This document shows, piece after piece, positions 51,551 to 60,594 of a stretch of DNA of 64,000 nt. The notes under the pieces are model-generated. The model was not told the origin of the DNA. It did not search any database and saw nothing but the letters and a program-made list of their open reading frames with translations. This stretch comes from Actinocrispum wychmicini (GTDB taxonomy: Bacteria; Actinomycetota; Actinomycetes; Mycobacteriales; Pseudonocardiaceae): contig NZ_SLWS01000012.1 in NCBI RefSeq assembly GCF_004345645.1, positions 124,001-188,000 on the forward strand, given 5' to 3'. The first letter of the stretch is position 1, and every line of letters starts with the position of its first letter. Both the position numbers and the translations under genes were made by a program.

Positions 51551-52675
51551 GATGTATCACGCCAACCCGACAACCACCACCCCACCCAAACCGTCACCCC
51601 ACCCGAACCGCCACCCTCACCGCGAACCGCCACCCTCACCCCACGCTCACCTCACCCGGGCCGCCACCCTCACCCCACGCCCATCTCACCCCGAACCGTC
51701 ACCCCAATCCCACGCCCACCTCATCCCGAACCACCACCCCCACCCCACGCCTCACCCGGGCCGCCACCTCAGCCCATGCCCACCTCACCGGCCGCCACCC
51801 CACCCACTCGCACTCGCACTCACACTCGACCGCCGCGATATCGCTCGCCACCCCGAGCCCCTTCACCCGCTCCTCCACCCCGAGGCCGCACCTCTCTCCC
51901 ACTCGTCCCGCTCTCCCACTCCCGCTCTCCTCTTCGCTCCTCTCCCGTTCCCCCACCCTTCACCCGCTCTCCCACGAGGCCTCACCCCGTCGCCCGCTCT
52001 CCCACGCGGGGCCGCACCCCACTCCTCAACCCGAGGCCTCATTGCCTCTCGATCCCGCCCCACGCCCGCGGTATCGCTCCCCGCGCTCGCACCTCACCCC
52101 GAGGTCGCTCGGGCTGCCGTCCCGCTTCAACCCAGTTCGCACCTCGTCCCCAAGATGTCGCTCCTTACCACCTCCCTGCATCTGGGCCGCGACGCTGGGT
52201 CGTTTCGGTGGTGGCCTGTGGCGGGCGGCCAACATCGCCGGGCGCCGGACATCACAGGGCGTCAGGCATCACTGGGCGGCCAGGCATCAGCATGAGCCAC
52301 AACCTGCGCCCAGTACCTCGTTCCCGACACCACAGCCAGCGCCCAACCTTGAACCCGGCGCCCAGCCCAGCACACTGCCGCCGGGTCCACCCTCAGCGCG
52401 ACTGGCCGAGTCCCTCCACCGCACAGAGCTCGCCCTCAGCACCCCCATGAGCCCACCGCCACCCGGCCCCCGCCCGTCAGCACCCCAGCCGACACCCAGC
52501 CGCCCGGGGCCTGCCCCTCAGCGCCCGGCTGAGGGGGTGCCGCGTGGGTCAGCCTTCAGGTCCTCGGCCGAGTGTGTGGACCCAGGGTCAGCCCTCATGC
52601 GTTCCAGCCCGAGCGTCTGGCCGCGCGGGGCCAGCCCTCACGGCCGTTCTCAGGGTGCGTTCTCAGTGGGCGTTG
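51551..52675. repeat. C-rich, G-poor low-complexity region, no gene
   Basis: About 1.1 kb in which the plus strand is strongly C-rich and G-poor. The first part is degenerate repeats built on CGAACCGCCACCCTCACC and CACGCCCACCTCACC; later parts use CTCCCACTC-type and GCCCTCAGC-type repeats. Open frames across it are Pro/His/Arg-rich in every frame, with no conserved motif and no clear start signal, so they are composition artefacts. It lies between two minus-strand genes; a transcript would be G-rich and could form quadruplexes. Confidence 0.75.
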
Positions 52676-54199
52676 TCAGTGCTGGCTGAGGACTGCCATG
52701 GCTGCGTTGTGGCCGGGGATTCCGCTTACGCCGCCGCCTCGTTGTGCTCCGGCGCCGCACAGGAGCACGCGCTGGTGCTCGGTCTCCACTCCCCAGGTGC
52801 CTTCGTTGGCTGGGTCTTCCGCGTAGGGCCAGGACAGGTCGCGGTGGAAGATGTGTCCGGCCGGCATACCCAGTTCGGTTTCCAGGTCGATCGGTGTCTT
52901 GGCCTCCACGCACGGCTCACCGTTCGGGCCTCGCCACACACAGTCCTCAATGGACTCGGCCAGGACGCTGTCGAGCGACATGATCGTCGCCCTAAGCGCC
53001 TCGGCACGGGCTTTTTCGTTGTCCGAGCGGAAAAGCCGTGCTGGCATGTGCAATCCGAACAGGGTGAGGGTGTGCGCGCCGGCCGCTCGCTCGGCCGGCC
53101 CCAGGATCGAGGGGTCGGTGAGCGAGTGACAGTAGATCTCGCACGGCGGCAACCGCGGAATCCGTCCCGCGGCGGCCTCCTCGTAGGCAACCGACAACTG
53201 TTGGTAGGACTCGTTGACGTGGAACGTGCCGGCGAACGCGTCCCGTGGGTCAACACCGTCCCGCAGTCTCGGCAGCCTGCGGAGCACCATATTCACTTTG
53301 AGCTGCGCGCCTTCCGGTGCCGCGCCCGGAGCCTCGCCCAGCAGCTCCGACAACGTCACCGGCGACACGTTCGCCAGGATTCGTCCACAGGAGACAGTCC
53401 GATCGTCATCGCCGACCCGATAACGAACCTGACCATCAGGATCGATGGACGTCACCTCGGCACCGGTGATGATCGAGGCCCCGGCTTCCCGCGCCGCCCG
53501 AGCCAGTTCCCCGCTCACCACACCCATTCCACCTACAGGAACGTCCCAGTCGCCGGTGGAGTTCCCGATCACGTGGTACAGGAAACACCGGTTCTGCCGC
53601 AGCTCAACGTCGTCGGCCGCGGCGAACGTTCCAATGAGACCGTCCGTCAGGACGACCCCTCTGACGTGATCGTCCCGGAATTCGCGCTCCACCGCAACCC
53701 CGAGCGGCTCGACGAAGAACGTCCGCCAAGCCTCCTCCCCCACCGCCGCACGCACAGACTCCTTGCTGGGCAACGGTTCCGTCAACATCGGGAAAATCCG
53801 CTCGGCAACCCGCGCGGTCATCCCGTAGAATCGTTGCCACGCCTCGAACTCACCCGATCCACCGGTGATGCGAGCGAACGACTCCGCGGTACGCACGGAA
53901 TCGCCTGTGTCCACAAGCAACCCGTCGGCCCCCACGGGCGTGTACGACGAGATCCGCCGCCGCCGGACATCGACGGCCAACCCCAGGTCCGCGACGATCT
54001 TCCGGGGCAGCAGGCTCACCAGGTACGAGTAACGCGAAAGCCGCACATCCACTCCGGGAAACGCCCGGAAGGACACCGCGGCCCCGCCCGGCTCCGCACG
54101 TCGTTCCAGCACCACCACGGACAATCCGGCCCGCGCCAGATACGCGGCCGCCACCAACCCGTTGTGCCCGCCACCGACGACAACGACATCCCAAGCCAT
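52676..54199 (-). CDS. FAD-dependent phytoene-desaturase-like oxidoreductase (PYROXD2-like)
   Basis: A 507-residue flavoprotein. The dinucleotide fold is VVVVGGGHNGLVAAAYLARAG with the second part VVVLERRAEPGGAAVS, and the C-terminal FAD block is LLCGAGAQRGGGVSGIPGHN. It belongs to the CrtI/PYROXD2-like group of amine-oxidase-related enzymes; the substrate is unknown and there are no carotenoid genes nearby. The start ATG at 54199 follows a weak Shine-Dalgarno. Its stop lies at the edge of the C-rich region. Confidence 0.9.
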   Translation of the reverse strand: MAWDVVVVGGGHNGLVAAAYLARAGLSVVVLERRAEPGGAAVSFRAFPGVDVRLSRYSYLVSLLPRKIVADLGLAVDVRRRRISSYTPVGADGLLVDTGDSVRTAESFARITGGSGEFEAWQRFYGMTARVAERIFPMLTEPLPSKESVRAAVGEEAWRTFFVEPLGVAVEREFRDDHVRGVVLTDGLIGTFAAADDVELRQNRCFLYHVIGNSTGDWDVPVGGMGVVSGELARAAREAGASIITGAEVTSIDPDGQVRYRVGDDDRTVSCGRILANVSPVTLSELLGEAPGAAPEGAQLKVNMVLRRLPRLRDGVDPRDAFAGTFHVNESYQQLSVAYEEAAAGRIPRLPPCEIYCHSLTDPSILGPAERAAGAHTLTLFGLHMPARLFRSDNEKARAEALRATIMSLDSVLAESIEDCVWRGPNGEPCVEAKTPIDLETELGMPAGHIFHRDLSWPYAEDPANEGTWGVETEHQRVLLCGAGAQRGGGVSGIPGHNAAMAVLSQH

Positions 54200-54268
54200 C
54201 CGACACCCTCCTTCGCCGCCTCCACCTCAACCGCCGCAGCCATCGCGTGTCAATGGCCGAGCAGCGGG

Positions 54269-54628
54269 TCAGGCGACGTCGGCGCTGCCTTCGCGGTAGA
54301 TCTTCGCCGACGCGATGCGACCGTCACGCACCTCGTAGAACCCCGCGATGGCGAAGGTCCGTTGCTGGCCTTCCGTGGTCAGCGTCTCGGTCAGCTGGCA
54401 GGCGGCGCGGTCGTCCACGGCGAGCAGGCTCTCGATCACGAGCGTCGGCAGGAGGCCGGCCATCGCGGCGGCGAAGAACTCGGCCAGTTCGACGCGCCCG
54501 CGGACCACCGTGGTGCCGGTGACCCACAGCGCGTCATCAGTGAACCCGGCCATCAAACCGTCCAGGTCACGCGAGTTGAACGCGTCCACATGCCGTCGCA
54601 CTACGCCGGCGGCGTCCGGTTGGCCCAT
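54269..54628 (-). CDS. SnoaL/NTF2-like protein
   Basis: A 119-residue cone-shaped alpha+beta barrel protein. The pattern VRRHVDAFNSRDLDGLMAGF, TDDALWVTG and GFYEVRDGRIASAKIYREG is typical of SnoaL-like NTF2 folds, which are either small polyketide-type cyclases or limonene-epoxide-hydrolase-like enzymes. No catalytic residues can be assigned with certainty. It lies alone on the minus strand between the flavoprotein and the ABC-F gene, 69 bases from the former. Confidence 0.88.
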   Translation of the reverse strand: MGQPDAAGVVRRHVDAFNSRDLDGLMAGFTDDALWVTGTTVVRGRVELAEFFAAAMAGLLPTLVIESLLAVDDRAACQLTETLTTEGQQRTFAIAGFYEVRDGRIASAKIYREGSADVA

Positions 54629-54662
54629 CTCTGGAGTCTGCCAGCCGCAGTCCTGGGTATGG

Positions 54663-56309
54663 TCACCGGGCGCGTTGGACCCGGCCCTCTTCCCAGACCG
54701 GCTCGTCCACTTCGGACACTTGGCCGTCCGACCGGAACACCAGGTAGCGGTCGAAGGAGCGCCTGCTGGCGAACCAGCGGTCGTGGGTCACCGCGATCAC
54801 CGTGCCGGTGAACTGGTCGAGCGCCGCCTGCAGGGCCTGGCTGGACACCAGGTCCAGGTTGTCGGTGGGTTCGTCCAGCAACAGCAGGGTCGCTCCGGAG
54901 GCCTCCAGGAGGAGGACCTGGAAGCGGGCCTGCTGGCCGCCGGAGAGGGTTTCGAAACGCTGGTCGCCGGCGGCGGCCAGGCCGTAGCGGGACAACGCGG
55001 ACATGGCCGTGCCGCGGTCGACGCCTGCGCGGCCTTCCGAGCCGTGCCACAGGATGTCCACGAGGGTCCGGCCGACCCATTCCGGGTGGTGGTGGGTTTG
55101 GGCGAACAGGCCGGGCACGACTCGGGCACCCAGTCGGCACGTGCCGGTGTGGGCGACCGGTTCGCTGTTGACGAGCCGGAGGATGTGGCTTTTGCCGGAG
55201 CCGTTCGAGCCGAGCACGCAGACCCGGTCGCCGAAGAAGACCTCCAGGTCGAACGGTTTCATCAGGCCGGTGAGTTCGAGCGACGAGCACGTCACCGCCC
55301 GTAGCGCGGTCCGGCCGCCGCGCAGTCGCGGCTTGACTTTCTCCGTCTTCGGGGGCAACGGCGGCGCGCCGGTCTCCTCGAACTTCTTCAGCCGGGTGAC
55401 GGCGGCGTGATAACGGGAGGCCATCCCGTCGTTGACGCTGGCCTGCTGGCGGAGCGTCAGCACCAGCTGGCGCAGCTGTTCGTGCTTCTCGTCCCAGCGC
55501 CGCCGCAGCTCGGCGAACCGGTCCCAGCGGGCTTCCCGGGCGTCCGACCACGACGAGAAGCCGCCGTGGTGGGTCCACGTCGTCCCGCCTTCGATCGTGA
55601 CGACGTGGGTGGCCGCCTGGGCGAGGAGTTCCCGGTCGTGGCTGACCAGCAGGATCGCCTTGGCCGAGTCCCGCAGCCGGTCCTCCAGCCACCGTTTTCC
55701 GGGCACGTCCAGGTAGTTGTCCGGCTCGTCGAGCAGCAGCACCTGTTCCGGGCCGCGCAGCAGCGCCTCCAGGACGAGCCGCTTCTGCTCACCGCCGGAC
55801 AACGAGGCCGCGCCGCGGTACTGCGCGCGTTCGTACGGAATCCCGAGCGCCGCGACCGTGACGGTGTCCCATAGGACCTCAGCGGTGTACCCGCCGGCCT
55901 CGCCCCAGGTGGCCAGCGCGGACGCGTACTGCATCTGTGCGGGCTCGCTGTCGTCGTCCATCATCCGCAGTTCCGCCGCTTCCACGTCGGCCGCCGCGGC
56001 CCGCAAAGCCGGGGACGCGGCCGCCAGCAGCAGGTCGCGGACCGTGCGGTCGTCCCGAACCGAACCGACGAACTGCGGCATCACCGCGAACCTGCCCTCG
56101 ACCCGCACGCCGCCGTCGGACGCCGCCAGCTCGCCGCCGAGGATGCGCAGCAGTGTGGTCTTCCCGACACCGTTCGTTCCGACGAGTGCCACGACGGCGC
56201 CGGCGCCCACCCGGAACGTCACGTCACGGAACAGTTCCCGCCCGTCGGGCAGCTTGTAGGCGAGTCCGCTCGCGTCCAGGAATCCCACCTGAGCGATGGT
56301 GCCGGACAC
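54663..56309 (-). CDS. ABC-F family ATPase
   Basis: About 548 residues with two ATP-binding cassettes and no membrane helices. The first has GTNGVGKTTLLRILGG, LSGGEQKRLVLEAL and LLLDEPDNYLD; the second has LGSNGSGKSHILRL, LSGGQQARFQVLLLEA and LLLDEPTDNLD. A basic, helical linker (RAELRRRWDEKHEQLRQLV) joins them, as in ABC-F ribosome-acting proteins. The target is probably the ribosome, for antibiotic protection or translation control. The GTG at 56309 is the likely start; the frame reaches an ATG at 56342, two bases from the divergent PAP2 gene. Neither has a clear Shine-Dalgarno. Confidence 0.92.
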   Translation of the reverse strand: MSGTIAQVGFLDASGLAYKLPDGRELFRDVTFRVGAGAVVALVGTNGVGKTTLLRILGGELAASDGGVRVEGRFAVMPQFVGSVRDDRTVRDLLLAAASPALRAAAADVEAAELRMMDDDSEPAQMQYASALATWGEAGGYTAEVLWDTVTVAALGIPYERAQYRGAASLSGGEQKRLVLEALLRGPEQVLLLDEPDNYLDVPGKRWLEDRLRDSAKAILLVSHDRELLAQAATHVVTIEGGTTWTHHGGFSSWSDAREARWDRFAELRRRWDEKHEQLRQLVLTLRQQASVNDGMASRYHAAVTRLKKFEETGAPPLPPKTEKVKPRLRGGRTALRAVTCSSLELTGLMKPFDLEVFFGDRVCVLGSNGSGKSHILRLVNSEPVAHTGTCRLGARVVPGLFAQTHHHPEWVGRTLVDILWHGSEGRAGVDRGTAMSALSRYGLAAAGDQRFETLSGGQQARFQVLLLEASGATLLLLDEPTDNLDLVSSQALQAALDQFTGTVIAVTHDRWFASRRSFDRYLVFRSDGQVSEVDEPVWEEGRVQRAR

Positions 56310-56343
56310 GTGCAGTGATCGGCGAACGATTTCCTGATGCATA

Positions 56344-57027
56344 GTGGAAGGTGTGCAGACAGCCGGAACACGACTCGTCCCGTCGGGAAAGGTCCGTCCG
56401 GTCGCGGTGGTCTCGGCGGTCTGCGCGCTCGTGGTCGTCACGCTCGGCCTCATGTTCCACCAGCAGCGCGTGGGCACCCCGTTCGACCAGGCCGTGTACG
56501 GCGAGGTCTACAAGCGCTTCGTCGGGGAGCGCGAGCTGCTGGAGACCATGCTCATGCCGACCGACCCCATACTGCTCGTCGTCGTGGTCGCGTTGTTCGT
56601 CATGCTCATGATCGCGCGACGCCGACCGCGAGTGGCGATACTCGCGGTCGTCGCGCCGTTGCTCGCCGTCGGGGTGAGCGGTGTGCTGAAGCCGATGATC
56701 GACCGGACCATCAACAACGCCAACAACCTGGCGTTCCCCAGCGGCCACACCACGAGCATGGTCGCCGTATTGACCGTGTTCGTGCTCACGGTGGTCACGA
56801 GCGGTACGCACAAGTCGTTGATGGCGCTGACGATCGTCGGCGCGTTCGGTGTCGCCGTCGTCGCCGCGACCGGGCTCATCGGCATGAAGTACCACTACGT
56901 GACGGACGTCATCGGCGGCGCGTGTCTGGCTGTCGCGACGGTGCTCGCCACCGCGTTGGCCATCGACTGGGGTGCCACGAAGCGACAACGGTCGCGGAAG
57001 ACCGTGGTTTCCGGGGTGGCGCTGTGA
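56344..57027 (+). CDS. PAP2 family membrane phosphatase
   Basis: A 227-residue membrane protein with about six helices. The type 2 phosphatidic-acid phosphatase motifs are present: KPMIDRTINN (motif 1 form K-x6-R), PSGHTTSM (motif 2) and KYHYVTDVIGG (motif 3, with the His and Asp). It may dephosphorylate lipid phosphates or undecaprenyl pyrophosphate. The start is GTG 56344 or 56353; GGAAGG lies very close to both. It is divergent from the ABC-F gene with almost no space, so their promoters overlap the coding starts. Confidence 0.9.
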   Translation: MEGVQTAGTRLVPSGKVRPVAVVSAVCALVVVTLGLMFHQQRVGTPFDQAVYGEVYKRFVGERELLETMLMPTDPILLVVVVALFVMLMIARRRPRVAILAVVAPLLAVGVSGVLKPMIDRTINNANNLAFPSGHTTSMVAVLTVFVLTVVTSGTHKSLMALTIVGAFGVAVVAATGLIGMKYHYVTDVIGGACLAVATVLATALAIDWGATKRQRSRKTVVSGVAL

Positions 57028-57089
57028 GCCCGCTCGCACACCATGCGTAATCTGTCCCGTGCAGCGATACGGCGACGGAAGGGGTGGCG

Positions 57090-57287
57090 GTGACCGATAC
57101 ACCGATCTACGACCAACTACGCCTTGAACTCAGTTCGCAACGCGAGCCTCAGGACGCTGCGCCCAGGCCACGGGCCCGCGCTGCGGAGAAGCCGCGCGCG
57201 GCCGAGCGCGCGCCGGAGACCTCCGACACACGGCAGCCCGTCTCGGTGTGGACCCTGGTGAACGCCAACCGCCGGAACAAGTCCTAG
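57090..57287 (+). CDS. Small disordered hypothetical protein
   Basis: A 65-residue, basic, Ala/Arg/Glu-rich protein. It begins MTDTPIYDQLRLELSSQREP, then a disordered stretch, and ends SVWTLVNANRRNKS. Only the first dozen and last dozen residues look conserved in style; I recognise no family. GTG 57090 has GGAAGGGG at about nine bases; GTG 57084 is an alternative. It follows the PAP2 gene by 62 bases and is convergent with the solute-binding lipoprotein gene. Confidence 0.65.
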   Translation: MTDTPIYDQLRLELSSQREPQDAAPRPRARAAEKPRAAERAPETSDTRQPVSVWTLVNANRRNKS

Positions 57288-57320
57288 GACTACGGTGTCT
57301 GGGACTACGGGTGTTTTGGA

Positions 57321-58313
57321 CTACGTCGTGCCGGCGGCCATCCGCTCCTCGACGTTGATCCTGGATTTCAGGAACTGCTGCGTGTACATCAGGTCCACCA
57401 CGCGCTGCGGTCGGATCGCCAGTGTCGTGGTCGGGTACGTGCCCAGGTTCATCAGCTGCGCGACGCTCTTGCTCACCTGCACGTAGTCCGGCAGCACGGC
57501 TTCGACCGTCGACCGGTCCAGCGCACGGGACTGAGCCTCGGCGAGGACGCGCTGGAACGCACGAACCGTGCCCGGGTACTTACGGGCGAAGCTGCGCGCG
57601 CACGCGTAGCCGGACTGGGGGAAGTCGGCGGTCGCGCCCACCGCGGTGTCCGCCAGCAACACGCAGCCGACGTCCAGCTGGGCCCGCGTCAGGTACGGCT
57701 CGACCAGCCAGCCCGCGCTGACCTCGCCTTTCCGGACCGAGTCCGCGATCTTGTCGAACGGCATCTCGACGTACTGCACGTCACTGGGTTTCATGCCGTT
57801 GGTGGCCAGCACGCTGTTGGTGAGCAGCACACCGAGGCCACGAAGGTTGTTCACGCCGATGCGCTTGCCGGCGAGATCGTTCACCGACCGCAGCCGGGAG
57901 CTGGGCGACACCAGCAGGCCGGTCGAGCGTGGGCCGGCCTGGTACGCCTCGCCGAGCACCACCCAGTCGGCGCCGTCGGCGACGTTCAGGAAGATGGTCA
58001 CCCAGCTGTCGAACGTGACGTCCGCGACCCCGTGTTCCAGGTCGATCCGCTGGTCACCGGTGAGTTCCATGGTGACGAACTTCGGCTGCAGGCCGTGCTT
58101 CTCGAAGATCCCCTCGCGCTGCGCCACGAACAGCGGGGCGGTGTCGGTCACCTGCAGGACACCTAACCGGATCCCCGGCTGCTCCACAGCCGGAGTGGTG
58201 GGTTGCGCGGGCTTGCTGCTGCACGCGCTCAACGCGAACGCGCCCATACCCGCGAGCAGCGTGCGCCGCCGCAACACCGAATCCCGTACTGATTCCATGG
58301 GACGATTCAACAC
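57321..58313 (-). CDS. ABC-type solute-binding lipoprotein (NMT1/TauA type), orphan
   Basis: A 330-residue periplasmic-type binding protein anchored as a lipoprotein. The signal sequence has a twin-arginine look (LRRRTLLAGMGAFALSAC), ending in the lipobox Cys. The mature part shows IRLGVLQVTDTAPLFVAQREG and DLAGKRIGVNNLRGLGVLL, the NMT1/SsuA-like pattern for sulfonates, nitrate, thiamine precursors or similar ligands. No permease or ATPase gene is adjacent, so it must share a transporter elsewhere. The GTG start has GAGGA five bases upstream. Confidence 0.92.
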   Translation of the reverse strand: MLNRPMESVRDSVLRRRTLLAGMGAFALSACSSKPAQPTTPAVEQPGIRLGVLQVTDTAPLFVAQREGIFEKHGLQPKFVTMELTGDQRIDLEHGVADVTFDSWVTIFLNVADGADWVVLGEAYQAGPRSTGLLVSPSSRLRSVNDLAGKRIGVNNLRGLGVLLTNSVLATNGMKPSDVQYVEMPFDKIADSVRKGEVSAGWLVEPYLTRAQLDVGCVLLADTAVGATADFPQSGYACARSFARKYPGTVRAFQRVLAEAQSRALDRSTVEAVLPDYVQVSKSVAQLMNLGTYPTTTLAIRPQRVVDLMYTQQFLKSRINVEERMAAGTT

Positions 58314-58738
58314 ACAGTCCTCATTTTCCCGCTGCCCCCGCTAATGCACGCTCCCCGCGTGCGTGGTCGGACCCTAAACGACAGGCTATCTTGTCGAAAC
58401 CTACCTTCGGCCGGGGCCATGCGGCTCACTCATGCTGCCCCGTCCGTCCTAACACAGGAACCCCAGTAGGCGCAACAGAATCACGTTGTCACAGGTAGGC
58501 AGGTCGGCGCCGGGCGGTGAGTAATTTTCCAGGTCGCGAAGCACTGCAGGAACAGTCAACTGGCCTGTCCATTTGGGTAACCGGACGAACACAAAGGAAC
58601 GATTTTCGTGATCAATTCTAAATACGCACGAATACCGGTTCGTTACCGTACGCACATTGCGCGCAAAAAACGGTGGGTACTTCTGCCGCCGTGCGTCGTA
58701 AGTCACCGAAACACCAATTCGTTCCGGACGCAGGGGAT
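58314..58738. other. Lower-GC intergenic stretch with one doubtful small frame
   Basis: 425 bases between two minus-strand genes, visibly less GC-rich than its surroundings. A GCACGC/GCGTGC hairpin lies at 58346-58362 near the solute-binding gene start, and CGACA-N8-TGTCG at about 58379-58396 is a possible operator. One minus-strand frame (58449-58706) could encode 85 residues. The rest shows no gene, tRNA or repeat that I can name. Confidence 0.5.
58449..58706 (-). CDS. Doubtful small ORF of atypical composition
   Basis: A possible 85-residue protein (starts TYDARRQKYPPFFARNVRTV, contains YSCVFRIDHENRSFVFVRL). The strand-turn-strand look of the second piece resembles small RelE/ParE-type proteins, but no antitoxin is next to it and I cannot place it. 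GC is lower than the neighbouring genes and third-position bias is weak. The GTG start has no clear Shine-Dalgarno. It could equally be a decayed or recently acquired sequence. Confidence 0.3.
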   Translation of the reverse strand: MTYDARRQKYPPFFARNVRTVTNRYSCVFRIDHENRSFVFVRLPKWTGQLTVPAVLRDLENYSPPGADLPTCDNVILLRLLGFLC

Positions 58739-59812
58739 CTAGCGGCCGCGGACCTCGCCCTTGAGCACCGCGTCCAGGTCGTACCGGGCGGGTTCCTCAA
58801 GTTGTTCGTAGCCGCACGACGCGGCCTCCCGGTCCGGACGCCACCGGATGAACTGCGCGGTGTGCCGGAACCGTCCTGGATGCCCGCCCTCGGTGTGCTC
58901 GTAGGCGACTTCGACCACACGTTCCCGCCGCAGCGGCACCCACGCGGCCTGCGCGCTCCGCCACCGGTTGATCTCCCCAGGAACGCGCGTGCCCTCGGCG
59001 ACCTCGCCGAGCCACGGGTGGTCGTCCTCGCCGCCGGGCATCAGCTCGGCCAGCTCCACGGCCAGTTCTCGGCGCCGTTCGGCCGGGAACGACCCGACCA
59101 CGCCCACGTTGTGCAACACGCCCTTCTCGTCGTACAGACCGAGCAGCAGCGACCCGACCGACGTGCCGGGTTCGGTGTCCTTGTACCAGCGCAGCCCCGC
59201 CACGACGCAGTCCGCGGTGCGGGAGTGCTTGAACTTCAGCATGGTCCGCTTGTCCGGTGTGTACGGCCCCTGAGCCGGCTTGCCGATCACGCCGTCCAGA
59301 CCGGCGCCCTCGAACAGGGTGAACCACTGGCGGGCCAGCTCCACGTCCTGGGTCGCCGGGGTCAGGCTGACACTGTCGGTGTCCGCGACCAGCTTCACCA
59401 GCATCTCCCGCCGCTCGATCCCGGGCGATTCCAGCACCGGTCCGGACGGCAGCTGCAGCACGTCGAACGCCACGAACGTGGCCGGCGTCTGCTCGGCGAG
59501 CAGGTTCACGCGGCTGGCCGCGGGGTGGATGCGTTCGGACAGGGCGTCGAAGTCGAGCCGGCCGGCCTTGCCGACCACCAGCTCGCCGTCCAGCACGACC
59601 CGGTCCGGCAGGCCGGCCGCCAGCCGGGCGACCATCTCGGGGAAGTACCTGTTCAGCGGCTTCGCGGAGCGGGACTGCAGGACCACTTCGGATCCGTCGC
59701 GGAACACCAGGCAGCGGAACCCGTCCCACTTCGGCTCGAAGATCAGGTCGGCGCCGTCCGGGATGGTGCCGGCCGCTTTGGCCAGCATGGGCTTCACCGG
59801 GGGAGTCAGCAC
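58739..59812 (-). CDS. ligC: ATP-dependent DNA ligase, LigC type
   Basis: A 357-residue two-domain ligase. The adenylated Lys28 is in IFEPKWDGFR, followed by VVLDGELVV, VAFDVLQLPSG and DGVIGKPAQGPYTPDKRTMLKFK of the nucleotidyltransferase domain, then an OB fold. Length and motifs fit the small LigC ligases of actinobacteria, which act in base-excision and back-up end joining. GTG 59812 has AGGA seven bases upstream and gives the common LTPPVKPMLA start. It follows the RibD-like gene closely on the same strand (overlapping run-in). This is the third end-joining-related gene of the window. Confidence 0.92.
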   Translation of the reverse strand: MLTPPVKPMLAKAAGTIPDGADLIFEPKWDGFRCLVFRDGSEVVLQSRSAKPLNRYFPEMVARLAAGLPDRVVLDGELVVGKAGRLDFDALSERIHPAASRVNLLAEQTPATFVAFDVLQLPSGPVLESPGIERREMLVKLVADTDSVSLTPATQDVELARQWFTLFEGAGLDGVIGKPAQGPYTPDKRTMLKFKHSRTADCVVAGLRWYKDTEPGTSVGSLLLGLYDEKGVLHNVGVVGSFPAERRRELAVELAELMPGGEDDHPWLGEVAEGTRVPGEINRWRSAQAAWVPLRRERVVEVAYEHTEGGHPGRFRHTAQFIRWRPDREAASCGYEQLEEPARYDLDAVLKGEVRGR

Positions 59813-59826
59813 TCCCGCATCCTGCC

Positions 59827-60570
59827 TCAACGGCGATACGTCAGCATCAGGAAATCCCCGTCCCGCAGGACCGCGTGCAACTTCATCCCGCGTGGCGCGG
59901 TCAGCGTGGGCCCACCGACGATCCGACCGGCGTCACACGCCGTGAGCAGCGGCGACAGCGTCAGGCACAGCTGGTCAACCAGTTCGGCGACGATCATGTG
60001 CCCGAACAGCCGTGGCCCGCCCTCGCAGTCGACCCGGCGAAGCCCGCGCCGGTTCAGCTCGGTCATGGCGGCGACCAGGTCGACGTCCTCGTCCCCGACG
60101 ACCACCACGTCGGCACCCGCGTCGGCCAGCGCCTTCCGCCGGTCCGGCGGCGCGGACTCGCACGTCAGGATGATCGGCGGCACGATCGTGTCCGAGACCA
60201 GCAGGGAGTCCGGGGTGATCGACGCCTTCGCGGTGACCACGGCGACCGGCGGCAGCTCGGCCAGCCCGAGCCGGGCCCGGCGCTCGGCCCGGACCTCGTT
60301 GCGCTTCAGCCCCCGATAGCGCTCGATCAGCGCGGTCGCGGCGCCGACCAGGATCACGTCACAGATGTCCCGGTGGATGTGGAACACCCGCTGGTCCCCC
60401 GGGCCGGACAGGCCCGAGGACCGGCCGCCCACGGACACCGCGCCGTCCAGGCTGGTCACGAAATTCACCTGGACCCAGGGACGGTCCAGGTTCTCCGGGT
60501 AGGCATAGACCGACTCGAGGGCCTGGTCGGTCGCCTCGGCCGCGGTGGGGTCCGGCCACAGTGTGTGCAC
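59827..60570 (-). CDS. RibD C-terminal-domain-like pyrimidine reductase
   Basis: About 247 residues of the RibD/dihydrofolate-reductase-like fold. Landmarks are RPWVQVNFVTSLDGAVSVGG, the substrate and cofactor region RDICDVILVGAATALIERYRG and RRVDCEGGPRLFGHMIVAELV. Stand-alone RibD-like proteins reduce riboflavin-type pyrimidines or act on folates; no deaminase domain is present. The start is uncertain: GTG 60570 gives the typical VHTLWP opening; further in-frame codons run into the divergent ZapE-like gene. No Shine-Dalgarno is evident, so the mRNA may be leaderless. Confidence 0.88.
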   Translation of the reverse strand: MHTLWPDPTAAEATDQALESVYAYPENLDRPWVQVNFVTSLDGAVSVGGRSSGLSGPGDQRVFHIHRDICDVILVGAATALIERYRGLKRNEVRAERRARLGLAELPPVAVVTAKASITPDSLLVSDTIVPPIILTCESAPPDRRKALADAGADVVVVGDEDVDLVAAMTELNRRGLRRVDCEGGPRLFGHMIVAELVDQLCLTLSPLLTACDAGRIVGGPTLTAPRGMKLHAVLRDGDFLMLTYRR

Positions 60571-60594
60571 GGCGTCAATGAGAGCATGCGGCCC

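Noticed and set aside
51552..52295. 247-residue Pro/His-rich frame
   Set aside because: Composition artefact of the C-rich repeats; similar frames occur in other phases.
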